NCBI GenBank assembly: GCA_031282705.1
Contig: JAITDF010000248.1
Span: forward strand, 1-10,310
DNA length: 10,310 nt
From: Opitutaceae bacterium
GTDB taxonomy: Bacteria > Verrucomicrobiota > Verrucomicrobiia > Opitutales > Opitutaceae
Direction: 5' to 3'
Part shown: positions 1 through 6,462 of the stretch, piece by piece
Position numbering within the stretch: the stretch's first letter is position 1
How the letters are laid out: each line of letters opens with the position of its first letter
The notes under the pieces: generated by a model
The model's database searches: none
What the model was told of the DNA's origin: nothing
What the model saw: the letters and a program-made list of their open reading frames with translations, nothing else
Made by a program: the position numbers and the translations under genes

Positions 1-373
1 TGATGTCGCCCCCGGCGAGGAGGTAGCGCTGCTCGGCGACGTCCGGCTCCACGCCGTAGCGTTCGCGGAACCATTGCTCATGCTCCCGGAGCGGGACGAT
101 CTTGCTCGGCCACCACGGCACCCAGCTTGTGCAGGGCTGGATGAGCTGCGCGTCCATGCCGGCGACGGCCGCCTCGCGCACGCTGGCGCGGATTTTCTCG
201 TCCGTCAGCACGGGCCGCTTCGCCGGCTTGTTGTAAGGGCTGGCGCAGTTGAGGATGTTGGTGGTGTCGTTGTCATAAATCATGCGCCACGGCGGATTTT
301 GCGCGCCGAAAAGCGCGGCGCCGGACGCCGCCAGCGCGCAGCACAGGGACAATGGCAGGATGCGTTTTTTCAT
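1..373 (-). CDS. Secreted protein of unknown function, possibly glycoside-hydrolase-like (N-terminal 124 residues; continues past left edge)
   Basis: The frame is open from an ATG at 373 to the window edge, so only the N-terminus is visible. Residues 1-24 form a Sec-type signal peptide: a basic start (MKKR), a hydrophobic core (LPLSLCCALAASGAALF) and probable cleavage near GA-QNPP. The mature part begins with an aromatic-rich stretch (WRMIYDNDTTNI), followed by a helix-like segment (LTDEKIRASVREAAVAGMD), QPCTSWVPWW and a charged helix. Such alternation after a signal peptide suggests the start of a TIM-barrel hydrolase-like fold, but that is inference; no catalytic residue can be assigned. 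The start lies 20 bp beyond the stop of the URO-D-family gene on the same strand, so the two are probably cotranscribed. No Shine-Dalgarno sequence is visible. The protein probably acts in the periplasm or outside the cell. Confidence 0.75.
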   Translation of the reverse strand, partial: MKKRILPLSLCCALAASGAALFGAQNPPWRMIYDNDTTNILNCASPYNKPAKRPVLTDEKIRASVREAAVAGMDAQLIQPCTSWVPWWPSKIVPLREHEQWFRERYGVEPDVAEQRYLLAGGDI

Positions 374-393
374 GTGATTAAATAAGACTTGTT

Positions 394-1515
394 TCAATAC
401 ACGCATTCCCGCCCGGCGGCGGCGAAGGCTTTCAGGTTTTCCTCGGGGGCCTCGAAGAAATGGTCGGCGGCGGAGCATATGTAGCCGCCGTCTTTTCCAA
501 AACCCTCGAACAGCCTTTTGGTCTCCGCATGGATTTTTTGGGGAGTGCCGGCGCCAAGCATGTTGAACTGGTCCATGCCGCCGATCATGGCGCGCCGGCC
601 GCCGAAGACGGCGCGGACTTTTTCCGGCTCGGTGATGTTGCCGCCGACGCCGGGCGGCGAGAGCGTCTCGGAGGCGTCGGCGCCGTTTTGCACGAGGAGG
701 TCCAATATGAACATCATGCCGCCGCAGGTGTGGTAGGTGCTGCGCAGGCCGGCGGCGCGCAGGGCGTCGTGCATCTGCCTGTCGTAGGGCAGGCAAAATT
801 CCTCGTGCAGTTTCGGGGAAATCAGCGTGTCGCTCGACGCGCCGCCGCCGGTTTCTATCAAGTCAAATTTCGCGCCGCGCAACTGCTCTTCTATAAACTG
901 GAGTTTTTTGCGCAGGAGCGATTTCAGCAGCGCGTGAACCCAGCCGGGGTTGTCCATCGCCTCGACAATCAATTTCTCGGCCTCCATCAGATAGCAGGCG
1001 TGCTGCCAGCAGCCGGCCTGGCCGCCCCAGACGTGGCCGCGGAGGATGCCGGCGTCGCCGATGCGGTCGTATTCTTTTGCTATGGCGGCGTGGTTGAGCT
1101 TGGTGAACGGCATGTAGTTGTCGATCAGCCCAAGGTCCTCCGGCTTTTTTATAAGATACTCGGTGGTCCAGGTGGTCATGCGGTTGCCGCCGCGCTTCTG
1201 GGTGAGCGTGCCGCCGGGCGTGCGGATGGTGTGGTGGTAGAGGCGGTCGTCGGGGTCGCTCCGCACCAGTTCGACCTCCTCGTGCCAGTCCGGGCTTTGC
1301 GCGACCTGCCGGCCGATCACGGGGTTCCAGTCGTCGCAGTTTCGCTCCGCGTATTGCATGGAGGCATCAAGGCCGGTCAGCTTGAACGCCTCAAGGGCGT
1401 CAGCCCCGCGCATGACGGTGTCGAGATGATATTTCTGCCACTGGTGCACGGTCACCGGCAGGCGGTCGGGTTTTTCCAGTGCCAGCGCCCTGAGCATGCG
1501 TTCTTTCGAGGTCAT
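394..1515 (-). CDS. Uroporphyrinogen decarboxylase (URO-D) family protein with MtaA/CmuA-type zinc motif
   Basis: The 373-residue protein has the URO-D family layout: an N-terminal TSKERMLRALALEKPDRLPV segment, then GGGASSDTLISP, a YHTCGG motif, IGGMDQ, and a C-terminal GGYICSAADHF...APEENLKAF block. H262, C264 and C347 match the H-x-C-x(n)-C zinc site of methylcobamide:thiol methyltransferases such as MtaA. In these a zinc-bound thiol accepts a methyl group from a corrinoid. The N-terminal arginine motif typical of true HemE is not evident, and the sugar-gene context also argues against haem synthesis. I chose the ATG at 1515 over one 12 codons upstream: the protein then starts at the conserved TSKERM segment, and the upstream start would precede a well-formed -10 box. 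The corrinoid protein and the first methyltransferase of such systems are not in the window. The real substrate is unknown. Probably cytoplasmic. Confidence 0.85.
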   Translation of the reverse strand: MTSKERMLRALALEKPDRLPVTVHQWQKYHLDTVMRGADALEAFKLTGLDASMQYAERNCDDWNPVIGRQVAQSPDWHEEVELVRSDPDDRLYHHTIRTPGGTLTQKRGGNRMTTWTTEYLIKKPEDLGLIDNYMPFTKLNHAAIAKEYDRIGDAGILRGHVWGGQAGCWQHACYLMEAEKLIVEAMDNPGWVHALLKSLLRKKLQFIEEQLRGAKFDLIETGGGASSDTLISPKLHEEFCLPYDRQMHDALRAAGLRSTYHTCGGMMFILDLLVQNGADASETLSPPGVGGNITEPEKVRAVFGGRRAMIGGMDQFNMLGAGTPQKIHAETKRLFEGFGKDGGYICSAADHFFEAPEENLKAFAAAGRECVY

Positions 1516-1528
1516 GATTATTAATTGA

Positions 1529-1558
1529 ATTATAATTTGATTCCAGGGCACGTTGCAA
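1529..1558 (-). promoter_or_regulatory. Putative sigma70-type promoter for the URO-D-family gene
   Basis: On the minus strand TTGCAA (1558-1553, 4 of 6 matches to TTGACA) is followed after 18 bp by a perfect TATAAT (1534-1529). The surroundings form an AT-rich island (1513-1540) in otherwise GC-rich DNA. Transcription would begin near 1522, leaving a leader of only about 7 nt before the ATG at 1515. No Shine-Dalgarno sequence is present, so the mRNA would be nearly leaderless. This would let the URO-D gene and the secreted-protein gene be expressed independently of the mannosidase operon. Confidence 0.5.
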
Positions 1559-1650
1559 AATCATGTCCCGCGCGGGGGCGCGGGGAGCCGGGCAGGGCAG
1601 GCGGGACGCTTGCCTGTGCCTGGCGGGAGCAGGATGCGCCCGCGCTTTGG

Positions 1651-1673
1651 GGCGGCGCGCTTTGCGCGCCGTC
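1651..1673. other. Strong GC hairpin within the repeat region
   Basis: Arms GGCGCGC (1654-1660) and GCGCGCC (1664-1670) are perfectly complementary around a TTT loop. The stem extends to about 10 pairs (1651-1673) with one G-T. No T-tract follows on either strand, so it is not a standard terminator. It may shape the end of the mannosidase transcript or simply belong to the repeat cluster. Confidence 0.5.
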
Positions 1674-1712
1674 TGGCAGGCGGGATGCTTGCCCTACTTG
1701 GGTCGCTGCGCT

Positions 1713-1747
1713 CCCAAATACCAAATCCCAAAATCCCAAATCCCAAA
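1713..1747. repeat. Short CCCAAAT-type tandem repeat
   Basis: Five imperfect CCAAA/CCCAAAT units lie head to tail between two palindromic repeat copies (at 1676 and 1781). The tract is AT-richer than its surroundings. Short tracts reading IPNPK or FGIWDLGF in translation are common intergenic debris in this group, as far as I recall. No function is evident. Confidence 0.6.
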
Positions 1748-1930
1748 GGACAGCGGCGCGTTGTGCCATCAAAGGGGAAGGCAAGCGGGACGCTCGCCCT
1801 ACTTCCCAATCTGGCAAGCGGGACGCTTGCCCTACATTCCAAACCGGCAAGCGGGACGCTTGCCCTACGTTCCAAACCGGCAAGCGGGATGCTTGCCCTG
1901 CGCCCACAAGGTCTCCGCGCGAGCTGTTCA

Positions 1931-1960
1931 ATGATTTCATGCTGTATGATTTCATGTTGT
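1931..1960. repeat. 15-bp tandem duplication after the mannosidase gene
   Basis: ATGATTTCATGCTGT (1931-1945) is followed directly by ATGATTTCATGTTGT (1946-1960), differing at one base. It begins 12 bp downstream of the mannosidase stop and is AT-rich. Each unit contains the short palindrome ATGATTTCAT (ATGA/TCAT arms). It looks like a local replication-slippage duplication. Confidence 0.7.
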
Positions 1961-1971
1961 TTTTCGATTTT

Positions 1972-4900
1972 TCAAAACGCCCTGTGCGCCGCGCCGGCCC
2001 GCACGCGGTGCAAGCCGAGGCTGATTAATGAGAAAGGGCCGATTTCAATCTCCCCGCCCGGGGGGAGCGGTTTGTCGGCGTCCCCCGGCATCGCTTTTTC
2101 CAGCATTGAGAGGCGCCAGCCCTCCGGCGCCGCGATGCGCGCCGTGCCGCGCCGGCCCATGCTTTCGTGCAGGCGCAGCACCCGGTTGTCCGCATCGACC
2201 GGCACCGCCCAGAGCGGCACCAGCGAGGGCATGCCTTCGATGGCCGGCATGGCGGCGGCGGCGGCGGGATTGCCGGATGCCGCGCGGAGCGGCTCCGCAA
2301 AAACCGTCTCCGCGAGCGCCGCGGGATAGGCTTCGCGCGGCGAGTCCGCGGCGAACCGCCCGAGGGCGAGGCGGATGGCGTGCCGGCCGAGGTCGCTCCA
2401 CGGGCAGCGTCCGGGGCCGCTGCGAAACGCGGAGGGGAACGCCGTCGTGGCCGTGACCTTGGCCGATTTCAACAGGCTCACGCCGATGATGCCGTCGCGC
2501 GCCGAAAATCCATACTTCGCCTCCGCCAGCAAAAACGCGCCCTCCTGCCGTCCGTCGTCGGCGGCCATGACCCAGCGGTTCGCGGGCACCTCCCACTGCG
2601 CCGACTGCTGCGGGTCGCCCGGTTGCTGCAAACGCCACTCGCCGCCGAAGGCCGCGCCGAACAGCGCCGTCTGGCCGCGGAACGGCGTCGGCGCCTCGAA
2701 GCGCAGCAGGCTTTCCGGCTCGCGCCAGTCCACCTCCAAGCAGACCTCCAGCGCGACGCCGCCCGCGCGCAGACGCCACAGCACGTCCACCGTCGAGTCG
2801 CCGCGCGTCCAGCGTTGCGCGAGGCCGGCCCAGCCCGGGCCGCTTTCAATCCGGCCCGCGTCGCGAAGCTCCAGCGGCCTGCCGGTGTCGAGCGCCTGCC
2901 GGTCGATTTCCCAAGCCTCCAAATCATACGGCACGTCGCGATATGCGATGAGCCGCGGCGCGCCCGCGAGCGCGTCGGCGCCGTTGGCCGACAGGCGCGC
3001 CAGCAGGCCGCGCCGGTCGAAGCGCGCCTCGACGATGCCGTTGGACAGCCGGCCCTTTTCCGCGACAGGCGCGGGGGCGGGCACGGTCGCGCGCGCGGCT
3101 GGATTTTCACTGCACGCCAGCGGCGGCAGCGTGACGAGTCGTCCGTTTTTGCCGCCCTGCCAGGCTTGCAGCGGGAGCGGCAGCGGGTTGAAGAGCGCCC
3201 CGTTTTGTTTCGCGGACGTTTTTCCGCCGCCGCCGGCGCCACCACCACCGGCGCCGCCGTCGCCACCGCCGCCACCGCCGCATTTCGCCAGCGTGTCCCG
3301 CGCGTCCTGCAACACCTCTTTTTCGAGCCGCCTGAGCTCGGGGACAATCTCCTCGTAAACCTCGTGGACCGAGCTGCCCGGCAGGCAGTCGTGGAATTGC
3401 GCAAACACGAGCCGCGCCCAGAAACGCGCGTCCACCGGCCCGGCGCCCGCGGCGCAACGCGCCGCCTCCGCCGTCTGCAACGCGCGTTCGAGCCGCCGGT
3501 AGGCCTCCTTGACCTCCGCCTGCGCCGTGTAGGTGCCGCGATGCGCCTCCATGCTGATTTCGCCGCGCCAGGCCGGCAGCCGGTCGCGCACTTTTTCCAG
3601 GCGCTTGTAGAACCCGTCGATGCGCCCCCAGCGCGCCGCGGGCTGGTTGCGCAAGGCCGCCTGCCGCCGCACGCGTTCGATGATGTCCGCGGTCGGCCCG
3701 CCGCCGCCGTCGCCCCAGCCGGCCGGCAGCAGAAATTCATCGTGCACGTCGGCCTGGCTGTTGGCCTCGCTTTCGAGGCGCAGGTTTTTGGGACGCGCCG
3801 GATTGTTATAACCGATGGCGCGCGAGACGTGCGCGAGCACCTCGGCGCCGTCGTTTCCGCGCCAGACAAAACTCGAATGGGGGAATTTGTTGATCATGCG
3901 CCACACGAGTTTGTTCGTGAAAAAACAGGACGCGCCCGCCAGTTGCATGAGCCGCGGCAGGCAGCCGCTGAAGCCGAACGCATCCGGCAGCCAGAGCACG
4001 GGCGACGGCGCGCCCTGGAGTTTTTTGAACCGTTCCTGCCCGAGCAGCAGACTGCGCAGGATCGCCTCGGCGCACGGCATCAGCGTGTCCGATTCCACAT
4101 ACATCGCGCCGGCCGCCTCCCAGCGCCCGCCGGCGATCTGGCGGCGCACGTGCGCCATCAGGCCGGGCGCGCGCCGTTCCACCGCCTCGTAGCTGGCCGG
4201 TTGCGAGTAGCCGAAATGAAACTCCGGGTAGCGGTCCAGCAGCGTGCGCGCGGTCGCGAAGGTGCGCACCGCCTTCTGCTCGCCGGTGGCCTCGGGCCAC
4301 AGCCACACGAGGTCGATGTGCGCGTGGCCCGTGAGCACCGCCTTGCCGGACTCCCCGCTTTCGCGCAGGCGGCGGTAGGTTTTCTGGAGCTCGCGGCGGA
4401 GCGCCGCCGCCCCCTGGTCGTGATACACGCTCACCGCGTCATCCAGCCCGCGCATCACCGCGCGCAGCAACGGCGACACGCGGTCGAGCGTCGGGCGCCA
4501 GCGGTTCGCGAGCCCCGTGCCCACGCCATCGGGCAAAAACGCCGACGACGCGCTGTCCATCTCCGGCCAGGTGCGGAAGCCCGCCACCAGTTGCTCGGCC
4601 TCGGCGGGAAGCGCGCGGCGGATTTCCTCCTCCAGCCAGTCGGTCAAAACCTCCAGGTCAAAATACGCCTGCCATGCGTCCTCGTCCTTCCGCACCAGCC
4701 GCGCGTGGGTGAGAATCGAGCCCACCGGGCCGATGCCCTTCGCCGCCGCGTGCCAGATGCCCGACTGGCAGAAAATGCTCTCCAGCCAGACTTCGCCCGC
4801 GCCCTCCGGCCACGGCCACTGGCGGTGCGTGGCGTCGAACCCGAACAACGGGCCGCCGTCGAGCCACGCCGTCGCCTCCGCGTTGTCGTCCCAGTGCAAA

Positions 4901-5175
4901 TGGTCGTCCGGGCGCGGCGTGCATCCATCCGGCAATGACACGCGGAACCACGTCGTCGAAAACCCCGGCGCCGTCCACGCCGACGGCACCGCGACCGGGC
5001 TGAGCGCGGACCGCCGCGCCTTCTCGAAGGGAAAATCGCCCGCGACGGAGCGCGTCCGCCGCACTTCGAGCGGCACGGGCTCGCGCCACACCGAAAGCGC
5101 AAGGCGCGTCAGCGCGCGGCGCAGCCGGGGGAAGAGCAACTGGGGAAAATAAAGCAGCCGGGAGTTTGCGGACAT
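1972..5175 (-). CDS. Alpha-mannosidase, glycoside hydrolase family 38
   Basis: The 1067-residue protein hydrolyses terminal alpha-linked mannose by the retaining, zinc-dependent GH38 mechanism (family knowledge). Visible key sites are all intact: zinc ligands H286 and D288 in GHAHIDLVWLW (283-293); the ESDTLMPCAEAILRSLLLG block (361-379); nucleophile D398 in WLPDAFGFSG; and H595 in the helical middle domain (FAQFHDCLPGSSVHEVYEE). An N-terminal beta domain (about 1-260) precedes the catalytic domain, and C-terminal beta domains follow from about 655. Length is typical for bacterial class II enzymes. A glycine-only linker (633-651) joins the middle and C-terminal domains. There is no signal peptide, so it should be cytoplasmic and act on imported oligosaccharides or glycosides. 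The gene starts 24 bp after the propeller gene's stop, consistent with one operon. No Shine-Dalgarno sequence precedes the ATG. The linkage preference cannot be read from the sequence. Confidence 0.95.
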   Translation of the reverse strand: MSANSRLLYFPQLLFPRLRRALTRLALSVWREPVPLEVRRTRSVAGDFPFEKARRSALSPVAVPSAWTAPGFSTTWFRVSLPDGCTPRPDDHLHWDDNAEATAWLDGGPLFGFDATHRQWPWPEGAGEVWLESIFCQSGIWHAAAKGIGPVGSILTHARLVRKDEDAWQAYFDLEVLTDWLEEEIRRALPAEAEQLVAGFRTWPEMDSASSAFLPDGVGTGLANRWRPTLDRVSPLLRAVMRGLDDAVSVYHDQGAAALRRELQKTYRRLRESGESGKAVLTGHAHIDLVWLWPEATGEQKAVRTFATARTLLDRYPEFHFGYSQPASYEAVERRAPGLMAHVRRQIAGGRWEAAGAMYVESDTLMPCAEAILRSLLLGQERFKKLQGAPSPVLWLPDAFGFSGCLPRLMQLAGASCFFTNKLVWRMINKFPHSSFVWRGNDGAEVLAHVSRAIGYNNPARPKNLRLESEANSQADVHDEFLLPAGWGDGGGGPTADIIERVRRQAALRNQPAARWGRIDGFYKRLEKVRDRLPAWRGEISMEAHRGTYTAQAEVKEAYRRLERALQTAEAARCAAGAGPVDARFWARLVFAQFHDCLPGSSVHEVYEEIVPELRRLEKEVLQDARDTLAKCGGGGGGDGGAGGGGAGGGGKTSAKQNGALFNPLPLPLQAWQGGKNGRLVTLPPLACSENPAARATVPAPAPVAEKGRLSNGIVEARFDRRGLLARLSANGADALAGAPRLIAYRDVPYDLEAWEIDRQALDTGRPLELRDAGRIESGPGWAGLAQRWTRGDSTVDVLWRLRAGGVALEVCLEVDWREPESLLRFEAPTPFRGQTALFGAAFGGEWRLQQPGDPQQSAQWEVPANRWVMAADDGRQEGAFLLAEAKYGFSARDGIIGVSLLKSAKVTATTAFPSAFRSGPGRCPWSDLGRHAIRLALGRFAADSPREAYPAALAETVFAEPLRAASGNPAAAAAMPAIEGMPSLVPLWAVPVDADNRVLRLHESMGRRGTARIAAPEGWRLSMLEKAMPGDADKPLPPGGEIEIGPFSLISLGLHRVRAGAAHRAF
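3223..3279 (-). repeat. GGN-repeat tract encoding a poly-glycine linker
   Basis: Nineteen codons of the mannosidase gene encode glycine, interrupted only by one Asp and two Ala (residues 633-651). The plus strand shows a run of GCC and ACC triplets. It falls at the boundary between the helical middle domain and the C-terminal beta domains, where a flexible joint is tolerable. Such triplet runs are prone to slippage, so length may differ between strains. Confidence 0.8.
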
Positions 5176-5199
5176 GATGATGATGGAATCGGGTATGTA

Positions 5200-6462
5200 T
5201 TAATCGCGGGTCGCGGCCAGCGCGGCGGACTGGCCGGGGATTTCGATGACCTGGCCGGAGTCGCCCCATGCGCCCTCCTTGAGCTGGAACACGCGCAGGT
5301 TGCCCTCGCCGAACTGGCCGGCCACGAGCGTGCGGCTGTCGGCGGTGAACGCCGCGCCCTGAAGGACGTTTTTCAACTCAAGCGCCTGCTCCCTCCTGAT
5401 GGCGCCCTCCTTGTTGATCGAGTATATATAGACACGCGACGGCTGGCCGAACCACGGATTGTTTCTTACAAGCATATTGGCCCCGTCAAAGCATGTGACC
5501 GCCACCCAGCGCCCGTCCGGCGATATAAAAACGCCCTCCGGCGTGCGTCCGGTCGGAATGGTTTCCCGTATCCGCCATGCCCCGTCATGCTCCTCCTCCA
5601 GCACGCACAGGACATCATCGACCGTGCAGCCCGCCAGCGCCCGTTTCCCGTCCGGGAGAAACCCGATGTGATAGGCGCCGCGCGGCAGTTGCAGCCGCTG
5701 TTTTTCCACCAGCCCGCCGTCCGCCTCCACCCGCAGCACCAGCAGCGCGGCCGCGGTGTGCAGCGTGGCGAAGGCGGTGCGCTCGTCGGGCGACAATTCG
5801 ATGTCGGAAAGCGAGTCGGCGGCGGAGGCGAGGGATGTTTTGCCGGCGAGGCGCAGTCCGCCGCCGTCATCAAGGGCGAGCCGGGCGACGGCGCCTTCGG
5901 CGCGGAGTGCGACCCAGGCCTGGCGCGCATCGCGGGAAAGGGCGATGCCGGAGGGTTGCGCGCCGGGGGATGTTTGGGCGGTTTGCTCCCAACCGCCGGG
6001 GGTTGCCCGAAGGCGGGTGACGCGGGTGTCGGGGCGGAGTTTTTCCGGGGCGGCGGGGTCGGGCTGCATGGCCGAGGCGACGAGAATCTCCACGCCGCCG
6101 GCGCCCACCGCCACGCAGGACGGCGGCCCGATGACGCTGCACGGCACGCCGTCCACATGCCACGCGCGCACCGGCGAGGCCGAAAAATCCACCACCGTCA
6201 CGCCGCCGGGCCGCGCGCCGGGGCGCACGAACATGCCGCCGGCGTAGCCGCTGGCCTGGTCGTTGGCGGAGACCACCAGCATGCGCGCGGGCGCGGCGGC
6301 GCACCAGGACGCGCCCGCGAACAGGGCGGCGGCGAGCAGAGCGGCGGCGGCGGCGGGGTGTTTCAACCGGCGCGGCCCGCGCGCGGGCGCGGATGCGCAT
6401 GTGTGCGCGCGCGCTGATATGCGTGCGTGTGCGCCGGGCATGTTTTTGCGCTCCGTGCTCAT
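5200..6462 (-). CDS. Secreted beta-propeller protein (YVTN/lactonase-like)
   Basis: The 420-residue protein has a long arginine-rich N-region, a hydrophobic segment (about 37-53, AAAAALLAAALFAGASW) and a likely Sec cleavage near AAAPA (55-59). The cysteine before it lacks a proper lipobox. The remainder shows propeller blades with recurring strand signatures: PSGIALSRDARQAWVAL (170-186), LSDIELSPDERTAFATL (218-234), AYHIGFLPDGKRALAG (263-278), PEGVFISPDGRWVAV (308-322) and LQGAAFTADSRTLVAG (367-382). These resemble YVTN/lactonase seven-bladed propellers. Lactonase activity is not implied; many such proteins bind ligands or have unknown roles. The ATG overlaps the symporter stop (ATGA, 6459-6462), indicating translational coupling. 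A TTG at 6366 would give a compact signal peptide and is an alternative start. Location: periplasm or outside. Confidence 0.8.
   Translation of the reverse strand: MSTERKNMPGAHARISARAHTCASAPARGPRRLKHPAAAAALLAAALFAGASWCAAAPARMLVVSANDQASGYAGGMFVRPGARPGGVTVVDFSASPVRAWHVDGVPCSVIGPPSCVAVGAGGVEILVASAMQPDPAAPEKLRPDTRVTRLRATPGGWEQTAQTSPGAQPSGIALSRDARQAWVALRAEGAVARLALDDGGGLRLAGKTSLASAADSLSDIELSPDERTAFATLHTAAALLVLRVEADGGLVEKQRLQLPRGAYHIGFLPDGKRALAGCTVDDVLCVLEEEHDGAWRIRETIPTGRTPEGVFISPDGRWVAVTCFDGANMLVRNNPWFGQPSRVYIYSINKEGAIRREQALELKNVLQGAAFTADSRTLVAGQFGEGNLRVFQLKEGAWGDSGQVIEIPGQSAALAATRD
6393..6434. other. Alternating purine-pyrimidine tract (possible Z-DNA)
   Basis: Positions 6393-6414 alternate strictly between purine and pyrimidine, mostly GC and GT steps, and 6417-6434 do so again, with one 2-bp break between. 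The tract codes for the unusual N-region of the propeller protein's signal peptide. Such tracts favour Z-DNA under negative supercoiling (established chemistry); any role here is inference. Confidence 0.55.

Larger units (their letters stand above)
1597..1901. repeat. Six copies of a 22-bp palindromic repeat, four in a 33-bp tandem period
   Basis: Copies start at 1597, 1676, 1781, 1814, 1847 and 1880. The core is an inverted repeat, GCAAGC - GGGAC - GCTTGC, followed by CCTAC in most copies. The last four are spaced exactly 33 bp apart with 11-bp spacers, two of which (1836-1846 and 1869-1879) differ at one base. The copies at 1597, 1676 and 1781 each have changed stem bases. Both strands can form a 6-bp hairpin with a 5-nt loop. 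Because 33 is a multiple of 3, every frame reads as a peptide repeat (KRDACPT, QASRLP, ASGTLAL). These peptides occur widely as mis-annotated proteins in Verrucomicrobiota, as far as I recall. REP-like, non-coding. Confidence 0.85.

Noticed and set aside
394..1515. Assignment as hemE (uroporphyrinogen decarboxylase)
   Set aside because: The H-x-C and distal Cys site and the sugar-gene context fit the methyltransferase-like branch instead.
460..1524. A 354-codon plus-strand frame opposite the URO-D-family gene
   Set aside because: No recognisable motif, whereas the minus strand has a complete conserved protein.
1781..1901. A possible CRISPR array
   Set aside because: Spacers are only 11 bp and nearly identical to each other, and no cas gene is present; this is a tandem repeat.
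1525..2329. Several ORFs of about 100-260 codons over the repeat region
   Set aside because: Their sequence is the translated palindromic repeat in different frames; no start signal or domain.
2167..4938. A 923-codon open frame on the plus strand
   Set aside because: It is antisense to the intact GH38 gene, is rich in Arg, Ala and Gln without domains, and arises because high-GC codon usage removes stops from the opposite strand.
5200..6462. Lipoprotein signal on the propeller protein
   Set aside because: The cysteine is preceded by Trp, which does not fit a lipobox; ordinary signal peptidase cleavage at AAAPA is more likely.
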